From: Methanomicrobiales archaeon
Lineage (GTDB): Archaea > Halobacteriota > Methanomicrobia > Methanomicrobiales > JACTUA01
Length of the DNA stretch: 6,926 bases
NCBI GenBank assembly: GCA_028678965.1
Contig: JAJRCM010000114.1
Coordinates: forward strand, 1 to 6,926
Direction: 5' to 3'
Below, piece by piece: positions 1 through 4,617 of this stretch. Numbering within the stretch: position 1 is the stretch's first letter; each line of letters begins with the position of its first letter. The notes beneath the pieces are model-generated. The model did no database searches and was not told the origin of the DNA. It saw nothing but the letters and a program-made list of their open reading frames with translations. The position numbers were made by a program, and so were the translations under genes.

Positions 1-2
1 CC

Positions 3-107
3 ACGGGGCTTGTGACGTGGATCGCCCGGATACCCCCGGCAGCTGAAGGTCTTTTTGCAGGTGGGGGGAAGATCGTTATCTCCGAGATCACGATCAGGAC
101 AGACTGA
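3..107 (+). CDS. Possible C-terminal tail of a protein cut by the left window edge
   Basis: Frame 3 is open from the first bases to a TGA at 105-107, giving about 34 residues that end in KIVISEITIRTD. The alternating hydrophobic pattern near the end (IVISEITI) resembles a terminal beta strand, and the other two plus frames stop early (frame 1 at base 15, frame 2 at base 46). No start codon or ribosome binding site is visible because the 5' part would lie outside the window. The family is not recognisable from so short a piece. It could equally be a chance open stretch. Confidence 0.33.
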   Translation, partial: TGLVTWIARIPPAAEGLFAGGGKIVISEITIRTD

Positions 108-170
108 GGGCACCTCTCCCGTTTCCAGGTACCGTCAAGATAATGAACGCCAGTCCCTTACTCTGGTCGC

Positions 171-320
171 TTACTCGTCAATCGTCCCATCGACCAGCTC
201 TGCATCCATGCACTCGTCGCATTCGTGACCGGCAGCCTCCCATTCCTCATCAGTATATTCTTCCTCAGTTACCAGGTCACAGAAGTCACATACCCGTCGC
301 TTTCTTTGCTCTCCGTTCAT
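171..320 (-). CDS. Small acidic protein with two CxxC pairs, putative zinc-binding
   Basis: This gene encodes 49 residues. Two cysteine pairs, C11-x2-C14 (CDFC) and C34-x2-C37 (CDEC), with H32 beside the second pair, form a likely four-cysteine metal knuckle. The segment between them and the C-terminus are strongly acidic (EEEYTDEEWE), while the N-terminus is basic (RKRR), so the charge is clearly split. The start at 320 is preferred over the in-frame ATG at 353 because GGAGG lies six bases upstream of it. Many archaeal genomes carry such short zinc-ribbon-like proteins of unknown role; binding to nucleic acid or another protein is only an inference. It follows the acetyltransferase gene on the same strand after a 126-base gap, so it may have its own promoter. 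No specific family is recognised. Confidence 0.78.
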   Translation of the reverse strand: MNGEQRKRRVCDFCDLVTEEEYTDEEWEAAGHECDECMDAELVDGTIDE

Positions 321-326
321 AGTACG

Positions 327-331
327 CCTCC
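327..331 (-). promoter_or_regulatory. Ribosome binding site deciding the start of the CxxC protein
   Basis: On the minus strand, GGAGG is followed by six bases and then the ATG at 320. This is a near-ideal Shine-Dalgarno site. It selects the 49-residue form rather than the 60-residue form starting at 353. Confidence 0.72.
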
Positions 332-373
332 AGCCCCTGTCGCATTGTCCCAAATCTCTCTCCAGCTATTCCG

Positions 374-382
374 TCTAAAAAG
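374..382 (-). promoter_or_regulatory. Weak TATA-like box or T-tract between acetyltransferase and CxxC genes
   Basis: The minus strand reads CTTTTTAGA here, about 55 bases upstream of the ATG at 320. It could be a TATA-like element giving a leader of about 30 bases. It could also be a short T5 archaeal terminator for the preceding acetyltransferase gene. The sequence alone does not separate the two. Confidence 0.25.
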
Positions 383-446
383 AACTTCGCTTTCTACTGA
401 TGTGAGTATCCCGTGGTCACTGGCGCTGTATTCATCACCCGAATGA

Positions 447-962
447 TTACATCGCCATGTTAAACTCATCCCGGTACTTGGCGATGCCATGGACACCTCT
501 CATGCGATCGGGATCAAGAACAAGTACCATGAACGCTTCATCAGGGACACCTTCCCACTGGCATGTCAGCCCATGCCGTGACGCAGGTACGAACCCGAAC
601 CGGGGGTAGTAGGTGGGGTATCCCAAGACGATCACGAAGGGACACCGCTGTTCTTGGAGAAGGGCGAGACCGTGTCGAACCAGGTCTGAGCCGATTCCCT
701 GGTGCTGGTGGTCGGGCAGGACTGCCATGGGTGCCAGTCCCATGCCGGTGACGGTCCCGTTTGTTGCCTCAACCGTCACCGGACTGAATGCGAGGTGCCC
801 CACGATCGATCCGTTCTCCACCGCCACGAGGGACAGCATCCCCACGGATGGCTGACGGAGGGCATCGACAATATCTGCTTCCAGCGATCCGTTGAAAGCC
901 AGCTCATTGAGCGTCCGGATTGCTGCAACATCCCCCAGTTGTTCCCTGCGGATTGAAATCAT
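447..962 (-). CDS. GNAT family N-acetyltransferase, YhbS-like (COG3153)
   Basis: The 171-residue product has the full length expected for the single-domain YhbS-like acetyltransferases, which transfer an acetyl group from acetyl-CoA to an amine; the substrate cannot be read from sequence. The acetyl-CoA binding motif A is clear: strand GLAPMAVLPD (75-84) followed by the pyrophosphate loop HQHQGIGS (85-92) and helix DLVRHGLALL. The strand IVLGYPTYYPRFGFVPAS (111-128) is a hallmark of this subfamily, with the tyrosine/phenylalanine-rich turn before the last strands. The N-terminus (ISIRREQLGDVAAIRTL) is the usual first strand and helix. The ATG at 962 has a modest GAGGG 11 bases upstream. The gene is divergent from the YkgJ-like gene and followed by the CxxC gene on the same strand. 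The protein should be cytoplasmic: no signal or membrane segment is visible. Confidence 0.9.
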   Translation of the reverse strand: MISIRREQLGDVAAIRTLNELAFNGSLEADIVDALRQPSVGMLSLVAVENGSIVGHLAFSPVTVEATNGTVTGMGLAPMAVLPDHQHQGIGSDLVRHGLALLQEQRCPFVIVLGYPTYYPRFGFVPASRHGLTCQWEGVPDEAFMVLVLDPDRMRGVHGIAKYRDEFNMAM

Positions 963-998
963 GGCTCACACTTCCCTCTGTTTACTAGCTTTCGGTTT

Positions 999-1012
999 GC
1001 CAGTATATTGGC
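999..1012 (-). promoter_or_regulatory. TATA-like element inside an imperfect palindrome upstream of the acetyltransferase
   Basis: GCCAGTATATTGGC is a 14-base palindrome with one mismatched pair (consensus GCCARTATAYTGGC). On the minus strand it contains AATATACT centred about 43 bases upstream of the acetyltransferase ATG, the right place for a TATA box with a leader of roughly 15-20 bases. A palindrome over a TATA box would let a dimeric repressor block TBP. The function is inferred. Confidence 0.35.
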
Positions 1013-1198
1013 AGAGAACCTTCATCGATTGCGGTACCAGCAGCAGCATCAACCTCTGGCCCTATAGAGCTCTGTTGAAAGGTATACCTGTTTGGTAATA
1101 CAGTTTTTCAACCGAGTTAGTCATCGATTCCATTTTCAGGATCTTCTTTCCCGGGGCGAAATCCTTACCTCACGGCAGGATAGACCCCATACCGATGC

Positions 1199-1204
1199 AA
1201 GGAG
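1199..1204 (+). promoter_or_regulatory. Ribosome binding site deciding the GTG start of the YkgJ-like gene
   Basis: AAGGAG is followed by seven bases and the in-frame GTG at 1212. The longer frame could begin at TTG 1092, but that codon lacks such a site and the extra 40 residues are unlike the family. Confidence 0.65.
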
Positions 1205-1211
1205 CCCTTCC

Positions 1212-1607
1212 GTGACGTCCGATCAGAGATGCCAGCAATGCGGCCGGTGCTGCGAGCGATGGGGATGGGGGCAGAAAGGCATTGTGGAGGATCTCATCCC
1301 CTGGCTTGCCAGCAACCGCCAGGACATCCTGCGACATGTCTCCATTCGGTATTCCGATGGTTCATGGAGTAGCGGGAGTGCCTTGTCGGGGAAAGATCTG
1401 CCACGCGTTTCCCAGCTACGCTACTGGCAGGACACTGACGGAAATCCATTACATCACTGTCCGTTCTTGCGGCGATCTGAAGATGGGAAAGCACGGTGTG
1501 CAATCCATGATATCAAACCGGCCGTCTGCCGGGGATTTACCCCCTGGACCTGGCAGAACCATGAGTTTTATGGGAATTGCCCGGCCTGCCGGGAGAAGGC
1601 TCCCTGA
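1212..1607 (+). CDS. YkgJ-family cysteine cluster protein
   Basis: The 131-residue product carries the signature of the Fe-S/zinc cysteine cluster family (PF03692). The leading motif CQQCGRCC gives C7, C10, C13 and C14. CPFL follows at C83, then RCAIHDIKPAVCRGF with C96 and C106, and finally CPAC with C123 and C126. These nine cysteines match the family pattern of an N-terminal CxxCxxCC plus later cysteines that together bind a metal, probably zinc or an iron-sulfur cluster; the family's biochemical role is not established. The GTG start is chosen from the AAGGAG site; it leaves only six residues before the first cysteine, as is usual in the family. The gene is divergent from the acetyltransferase with a 249-base gap in which no clear plus-strand TATA box stands out. 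It appears intact. Confidence 0.9.
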   Translation: MTSDQRCQQCGRCCERWGWGQKGIVEDLIPWLASNRQDILRHVSIRYSDGSWSSGSALSGKDLPRVSQLRYWQDTDGNPLHHCPFLRRSEDGKARCAIHDIKPAVCRGFTPWTWQNHEFYGNCPACREKAP

Positions 1608-1608
1608 T

Positions 1609-1625
1609 CGATTCCCCTCGAATCG
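1609..1625 (+). terminator. Hairpin directly after the YkgJ-like gene
   Basis: CGATTC and GAATCG form a perfect six-pair stem around a five-base loop, two bases after the TGA. There is no T-tract behind it, which archaeal termination normally needs, so it may serve 3'-end stability or processing rather than termination. Confidence 0.28.
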
Positions 1626-1680
1626 GTGCTCATAAACGAAGGTACTCCGTCGATGAAAAATAGGGGGCAGTGTTATTAGT

Positions 1681-1708
1681 CCCTCCATCAACCATTGACA
1701 GAGGAGGG
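1681..1708 (+). promoter_or_regulatory. Hairpin able to hide the ribosome binding site of the small RHH-like gene
   Basis: CCCTCC at 1681-1686 is the exact reverse complement of GGAGGG at 1703-1708, which is the core of the Shine-Dalgarno site for the gene at 1717. The loop is 16 bases. If the transcript begins upstream of 1681, the leader could switch between open and closed states. A TATA-like GATGAAAAATAG lies at 1652-1663, which would put the transcript start close to 1681, so inclusion of the left arm is uncertain. Confidence 0.33.
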
Positions 1709-1716
1709 GATTTCAG

Positions 1717-1839
1717 GTGTTGGTGGAACTGGACGATAGCATCGTGGCACGGCTGCAGAAGCTGGCGGAACGGGAAGGGATCAACTTTGACGAGTTGCTG
1801 GAGAACCTGATAGCATTATATGGGGGAACCTGCGACTGA
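1717..1839 (+). CDS. Small ribbon-helix-helix-like protein (40 residues)
   Basis: A GTG start sits seven bases after a very strong GGAGGGG site, and the frame runs 40 residues to a TGA at 1837-1839. The order of elements fits a ribbon-helix-helix (CopG/Arc-type) DNA-binding protein: a short N-terminal strand VLVELDD (1-7), helix SIVARLQKLAEREG (8-21), a turn at INFD, and helix ELLENLIALYG (26-36). Such proteins bind DNA as dimers through the paired strands and often repress their own gene or act as antitoxins. TTG 1720 and GTG 1723 are alternative starts with less good spacing. No toxin-like partner lies downstream: the next gene is convergent and begins eight bases away. The lack of basic residues in the strand is unusual for a DNA binder, so a protein-protein role is possible. 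Confidence 0.62.
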   Translation: MLVELDDSIVARLQKLAEREGINFDELLENLIALYGGTCD

Positions 1840-1846
1840 TCCACGG

Positions 1847-2089
1847 TCAGTGAACCCGTTTGATGTAGATAATCCAGGCCCTGCCCTCTTCCTCCACCTT
1901 CGCTATCTCCTGTCCCGCCTTTTCCACCCAGCGGTTGACATCTTCCTTCACCTCAGGATTTTCTGTCTTCACCTTCAGGAGATGCCCCGGTTTTATGCTC
2001 TTGAGTACTTCCCCGATCAACGAGCCGGGTCGAACGTAAGGGAGTTCAACGAAGTCGAGTTCTGCATCCGCTTTCAGATTCGTGCCCAT
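1847..2089 (-). CDS. TusA/SirA-fold protein lacking the catalytic cysteine
   Basis: The 80-residue product has the length and layout of TusA-family sulfur carriers (PF01206). It starts with an N-terminal strand AELDFVELP (9-17). A helix after the position of the active site, PGSLIGEVLKSIKPG (21-35), includes the family's LKxxKPG turn. Strand HLLKVKTENP (36-45) follows, then helix VKEDVNRWVEKAGQEI (47-62) and final strand AWIIYIKR (71-78). In true TusA proteins the helix starts with CPxP and the cysteine carries persulfide; here the aligned site is R20-P21-G22-S23, and the protein has no cysteine at all, so classical sulfur relay is excluded. The ATG at 2089 is chosen because GGGGTGATC lies five bases upstream; the frame extends to 2257 without another good start. 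It converges with the RHH-like gene, with seven bases between the stops. The fold call is by pattern only. Confidence 0.7.
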   Translation of the reverse strand: MGTNLKADAELDFVELPYVRPGSLIGEVLKSIKPGHLLKVKTENPEVKEDVNRWVEKAGQEIAKVEEEGRAWIIYIKRVH

Positions 2090-2094
2090 CGGAT

Positions 2095-2103
2095 GATCAC
2101 CCC
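2095..2103 (-). promoter_or_regulatory. Ribosome binding site deciding the start of the TusA-like gene
   Basis: The minus strand reads GGGGTGATC five bases before the ATG at 2089. It matches the extended archaeal Shine-Dalgarno GGAGGTGATC with one mismatch and rules in favour of the 80-residue form. Confidence 0.65.
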
Positions 2104-2123
2104 TATGTAACAACAGCCAATCA

Positions 2124-2138
2124 GGGAATAAATCCTTT
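2124..2138 (-). promoter_or_regulatory. TATA-like promoter for the TusA-like gene
   Basis: On the minus strand AAAGGATTTATTCCC contains TTTATT (2132 to 2127) preceded by a purine-rich BRE-like AAAGGA. With a TATA-to-start distance of about 25 bases, transcription would begin near 2105 and leave a leader of about 16 bases that includes the ribosome binding site. Confidence 0.45.
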
Positions 2139-2223
2139 CCTCTCCCTTTTCCCGCCCGGTGAGGAGCGAAAGGACAGTTGAATTTTACTTCGCTTACAGA
2201 TACTATCCAGCGAGGAGCTCCCG

Positions 2224-2236
2224 TTCGGAGACCGAA
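2224..2236. repeat. Inverted repeat TTCGG-AGA-CCGAA
   Basis: A perfect five-pair inverted repeat with a three-base centre in the gene-free stretch between the TusA-like gene and the ABC exporter operon. It lies in the 3' region of the exporter transcript or upstream of the TusA-like promoter. Confidence 0.4.
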
Positions 2237-2249
2237 TCCACTCCATTGA

Positions 2250-2265
2250 AACGGCATTTGCCGTT
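2250..2265. repeat. Inverted repeat AACGGCA-TT-TGCCGTT
   Basis: Seven-base arms around two bases form a nearly perfect 16-base palindrome, the strongest in the window. It sits about 120 bases upstream of the TusA-like promoter and about 85 bases after the exporter stop codon. It may be an operator or an RNA hairpin in the exporter 3' untranslated region. Confidence 0.5.
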
Positions 2266-2284
2266 CAGCGACAGTTACACTACA

Positions 2285-2300
2285 AGGGTAGTATTACCCT
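2285..2300. repeat. Inverted repeat AGGGTA-GTAT-TACCCT
   Basis: Six-base arms around four bases; allowing one mismatched pair, the whole 16 bases is a palindrome (AGGGTARTAYTACCCT). On the minus strand it lies about 50 bases after the stop of the permease gene. It could be a transcript-end hairpin or a protein-binding site. Confidence 0.45.
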
Positions 2301-2316
2301 CATACTTCCCATTCGG

Positions 2317-2327
2317 GTTGAAAAATA
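2317..2327 (-). terminator. Weak T-tract after the ABC permease gene
   Basis: The minus strand reads CTATTTTTCAA about 22 bases after the permease stop. A T5 run can terminate archaeal RNA polymerase, and the hairpin at 2285-2300 lies just beyond. This is weak evidence. Confidence 0.3.
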
Positions 2328-2348
2328 GTTTATCCGTCTTCCAATCAC

Positions 2349-3098
2349 TCAAAACTTGATCTTCCTGAACAGGAATGCGCCGAGAACGGTCATCACTAAC
2401 GTAAAACCTCCTATAACGGTAAAGCTTATGAGCGGATTAATCTGTGAAAATCCGGTCAGACCGTACCGGATCCCCTCAACACCATAGGTGAGCGGATCAA
2501 GCAAGGTAATCGGTGCAATCCACGCTGGCAGCGAGCTGATGGGGAAGAGTGCTCCTGACAATCCGAAAATGGGGAAAATGACGAAGTTCATGATAAGCTG
2601 GAAACCGGTCATGTCCTCCATTCGAGATGCGATGGCGATACCGAACGCGGTAAACGAGATCCCGATCAGTATCATGAACCCGAGCGCGATAAGAAACCCG
2701 GTCAGGCTGGAGAGGTGAAGTCCGATGAACACTGAGAGGACAAGGATCATGAATCCCTGGAGAACGGCGATTGTTGCCCCGCCGAGGGTCTGACCTAACA
2801 TAATCTCAAGCCTCGAGACTGGCGCAACAAGGGTCTCCTTTAAGAATCCGAACTGTTTGTCCCAGATGATCTGGATTCCCGAAAACACGGAAGTGAACAG
2901 CACGCTCATCGCAACCATCCCCGGGATCAGGAATACAATGTAGTTCCCACCAAGCCCGGGCAACTGAACGACGGAGTTCAACCCAAATCCGAGAAAGACC
3001 AGGAAGAAGAGGGGCATACTGATACTGCCGATGATACGGCTTTTGGACCGGATATACCGCTTCATATTCCGGAGCCAGATGGTGTAGATGATGTCCAT
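2349..3098 (-). CDS. ABC-2 type transporter permease, DrrB-like
   Basis: The 249-residue product is the membrane half of an ABC-2 exporter. About six hydrophobic segments are visible, near 22-40, 53-74, 104-128, 132-158, 165-185 and 222-244. After the second comes WDKQFGFLKETLVAPVSR (79-96), the conserved cytoplasmic coupling segment of the family that contacts the ATPase. The motif DPLTYGVEGIRYGL (201-214) between the last two helices is also typical of DrrB-like permeases. The length is normal for the family and the gene looks intact. Its ATG lies two bases after the TAA of the ATPase gene, with GAGG eight bases upstream inside that gene, so the two are translationally linked. DrrAB systems export drugs, lipids or polysaccharides; the substrate here cannot be told from sequence. 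Confidence 0.93.
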   Translation of the reverse strand: MDIIYTIWLRNMKRYIRSKSRIIGSISMPLFFLVFLGFGLNSVVQLPGLGGNYIVFLIPGMVAMSVLFTSVFSGIQIIWDKQFGFLKETLVAPVSRLEIMLGQTLGGATIAVLQGFMILVLSVFIGLHLSSLTGFLIALGFMILIGISFTAFGIAIASRMEDMTGFQLIMNFVIFPIFGLSGALFPISSLPAWIAPITLLDPLTYGVEGIRYGLTGFSQINPLISFTVIGGFTLVMTVLGAFLFRKIKF

Positions 3099-3100
3099 GA

Positions 3101-4087
3101 TTAGTGCCTCATCATTCGCTGGTACGTGCGCATGTTCATTTTGTGGTCCGCCTCCTGCTCACGGATGGTTTTTCCGGTAAAAGAGAGGAACACGTCCTCA
3201 AGGGTTGGCTTGTGTATGGAGATAGATTCAATAGGAATCTGTCTCTGGTTGAGGGCGGTAACAATGGTACTGATACGGTGTTCTGCGTTCTGCAGGCTGA
3301 TGGTAACCTCGCCATTGTGTTGTTCCTTTCGGAGTACCCAAGGTTCGTTTAACGATGCAACAATTGCTTCAGGGTTTGGAGTTCGGATCGATACAACATC
3401 CCCTCCAATTCCGTCTTTTAAGTTTGTCGGGGTGTCAAGGGCAATGATCCTTCCATGATCGATAATGGCCACCCTGTTGCAAAGGCGGTCCGCCTCTTCC
3501 ATGTTATGCGTGGTGAGGATGATCGTGATCCCCTTCTCCCGTGCCAAGGTAGCGATATACTGCCAGAGGTGATTGCGGGTCTGGGGGTCAAGGCCAAGCG
3601 TTGGTTCGTCGAGGAAGAGGACCGAGGGGTGATGGAGGAGCCCGCGTGCGATCTCCAGCCGTCTCCTCATTCCCCCCGAAAATGTTTTCACGATATCATT
3701 TTTCCGCTCTTCAAGCTCAACGAGCTGGAGGAGCTCGGAAGTCCTCTGCTTCCTGACCTCTGCAGCGAGCCGGTAGAGCCGCCCGTGAAAATCCATGTTC
3801 TCCCAGGCGGTCAGTTCTTCATCAAGACTCTGGTCCTGGAAGACAATGCCGATCGATTTCCTGACGCCGTCCTCATCATGTTCAATATCGATGCCGTTTA
3901 TTGCAGCAGAACCCGAGGTGGGTTTCAGTATGGTGGAAAGCATGGAGAGCGTGGTGGTTTTACCGGCGCCATTGGGGCCCAGCAGGCCAAAAATCTCCCC
4001 GTGTTCGATATCGAATGAGATACCATCCACGGCTACCAGATCATTAAATCGTTTGGTCAAGTTTTCAACGTGTATAGCGACAGTCAT
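3101..4087 (-). CDS. ABC transporter ATP-binding protein, DrrA-like
   Basis: This 328-residue ATPase drives the permease encoded just downstream. All nucleotide-binding motifs are present: Walker A GPNGAGKTT (37-45), Q-loop Q84 in GIVFQDQSLDEELT, signature SGGMRRR (137-143), Walker B VLFLDEP (156-162), D-loop GLDP (165-168) and switch H194. After the core comes the DrrA-type C-terminal domain ending in KPTLEDVFLSFTGK, a hallmark of this drug/polysaccharide exporter subfamily. The ATG at 4087 is preferred over an in-frame ATG at 4141 because AGGA lies nine bases upstream and homologues begin close to the first strand; the longer form would add 18 residues of unusual sequence (MQQSYRNNTPRS). 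It is the first gene of a two-gene operon with the permease. The C-terminal tail is rich in Met, Arg and His (MNMRTYQRMMRH), which looks non-conserved. Confidence 0.94.
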   Translation of the reverse strand: MTVAIHVENLTKRFNDLVAVDGISFDIEHGEIFGLLGPNGAGKTTTLSMLSTILKPTSGSAAINGIDIEHDEDGVRKSIGIVFQDQSLDEELTAWENMDFHGRLYRLAAEVRKQRTSELLQLVELEERKNDIVKTFSGGMRRRLEIARGLLHHPSVLFLDEPTLGLDPQTRNHLWQYIATLAREKGITIILTTHNMEEADRLCNRVAIIDHGRIIALDTPTNLKDGIGGDVVSIRTPNPEAIVASLNEPWVLRKEQHNGEVTISLQNAEHRISTIVTALNQRQIPIESISIHKPTLEDVFLSFTGKTIREQEADHKMNMRTYQRMMRH

Positions 4088-4143
4088 GAGTTGTGATCCT
4101 TTCCATGAACGCGGGGTGTTGTTCCGGTATGATTGCTGCATGT

Positions 4144-4152
4144 TCTTTTAAG
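4144..4152 (-). promoter_or_regulatory. TATA-like element for the DrrAB-like operon
   Basis: The minus strand reads CTTAAAAGA about 60 bases upstream of the ATG at 4087. It would give a leader of about 36 bases containing the AGGA site. If it is the real promoter, the in-frame ATG at 4141 lies upstream of the transcript start, which supports the shorter protein. Confidence 0.35.
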
Positions 4153-4167
4153 ACACTTTTCATAGGA

Positions 4168-4181
4168 ACACTCGATAGTGT
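4168..4181. promoter_or_regulatory. Operator-like inverted repeat ACACT-CGAT-AGTGT upstream of the exporter operon
   Basis: Perfect five-base arms flank four bases just upstream of the likely TATA element of the exporter operon. A third copy of the half-site, ACACT, occurs at 4153-4157, 15 bases from the first arm. Exporters of this type are often under a local or distant repressor or activator; no regulator gene is adjacent, so the binding protein is unknown. Confidence 0.35.
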
Positions 4182-4226
4182 GGATACCGGAGAGGACATG
4201 TCGGGAAATGAGATTGAAAGCCTTAT

Positions 4227-4243
4227 AAAAAATACAAAAAAAA
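4227..4243 (-). terminator. Double T-tract (T8 and T6) on the minus strand
   Basis: The plus strand has A6 at 4227-4232 and A8 at 4236-4243, so a minus-strand transcript would meet T8 and then T6. Such runs are the main termination signal of archaeal RNA polymerase, and they would protect the exporter promoter from readthrough. Read on the plus strand, the same bases give TTATAAAAAATA (4223-4234), a good TATA box, so a second use is possible. Confidence 0.5.
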
Positions 4244-4300
4244 TCCCGGAATGTTAGACCCGTGTCGGAGAAATGAGATAGAAAGCGAGATTCTGTGTAT

Positions 4301-4306
4301 AAAAAA
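4301..4306 (-). terminator. T6 tract just after the minus-strand open frame
   Basis: Six T residues on the minus strand start eight bases after the TAA at 4315-4317. The position right behind a stop codon is what is expected for a gene end on this strand and is modest support that the frame at 4315-4545 is, or was, coding. Confidence 0.4.
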
Positions 4307-4314
4307 GTGGAGAT

Positions 4315-4545
4315 TTAGAATTTTGCCGGAAATTGCTTGATGATACCATCGGTGAGAGCACCGCTCAGTTTGAGTGTCGAATATATCGTGAGCCTGATCG
4401 CGGCTGTTGCGGGGGTATAACGCCGAACTTGGTCCCCCTTCTGGAGATTGTTGGCGCTGAGAACGGTTACATACAGTACATTCCCAAGGGTGAAGTCCTC
4501 TAATTCCGCCGGAGCGCGAGGTTTGTCCCTCCCTCCTAAAATCCA
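4315..4545 (-). pseudogene. Minus-strand open frame without a start codon, possible gene remnant
   Basis: Reading the minus strand from 4545 gives 76 residues to a TAA at 4315-4317. The last 63 begin ELEDFTLGNVLYVTVLSANN and include RRYTPATAAIRLTIYS, an ordered-looking alternation of hydrophobic strands and a helix. The frame stays open upstream to a TAG near 4603 but contains no ATG, GTG or TTG, so it cannot be translated from a normal start. An AGGAGGGAGGGA run that looks like a ribosome binding site lies at 4525-4536, and an ATG at 4546 lies in another frame, so loss of the start or a frameshift is likely. I do not recognise the family. The opposite strand is also open across 4303-4503 (ending PKGEVL), so the coding strand itself is uncertain. 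The remainder of 4142-4617 holds only the regulatory and terminator sites listed separately. Confidence 0.3.
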
Positions 4546-4578
4546 TGTCCCCGTACAGATGTGAGGATTGAGTAAAAC

Positions 4579-4601
4579 TTTAATAACTAAATGTATAATT
4601 A
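4579..4601 (+). promoter_or_regulatory. TATA-like promoter for the DUF2178-like/XRE pair
   Basis: Two candidates are close together: TTTAATAA at 4579-4586 and TATAATTA at 4594-4601. They would start transcription roughly 10 bases before, or right at, the ATG at 4618. No Shine-Dalgarno site precedes that ATG, so the messenger probably has a very short leader or none. Confidence 0.5.
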
Positions 4602-4617
4602 TCTATACATCACGCAT

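Noticed and set aside
1092..1211. 40-residue N-terminal extension of the YkgJ-like protein
   Set aside because: It starts at TTG without a ribosome binding site, while GTG 1212 has AAGGAG at ideal spacing and gives the normal family N-terminus.
1717..2089. Toxin-antitoxin pair formed by the RHH-like and TusA-like genes
   Set aside because: The two genes are convergent, not in one operon, and the second resembles a sulfur-carrier fold rather than a toxin.
1820..2110. Plus-strand open frame of 96 residues
   Set aside because: It overlaps the end of the RHH-like gene and runs antisense to the TusA-like gene, which has a matching ribosome binding site and promoter.
3455..4018. Plus-strand open frame of 187 residues
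   Set aside because: It lies antisense to the DrrA-like ATPase, whose Walker A, signature and Walker B motifs are all intact on the minus strand.
4221..4250. A-rich runs as part of a replication origin
   Set aside because: There are no repeated origin-box motifs or nearby replication-initiator gene; T-tract termination or a TATA box explains the bases.
4223..4546. Minus-strand ATG frame of 107 residues
   Set aside because: It has a start codon, but its sequence is compositionally odd and unlike a folded protein. The frame one base over (4545 to 4315) looks more protein-like and ends next to a T-tract.
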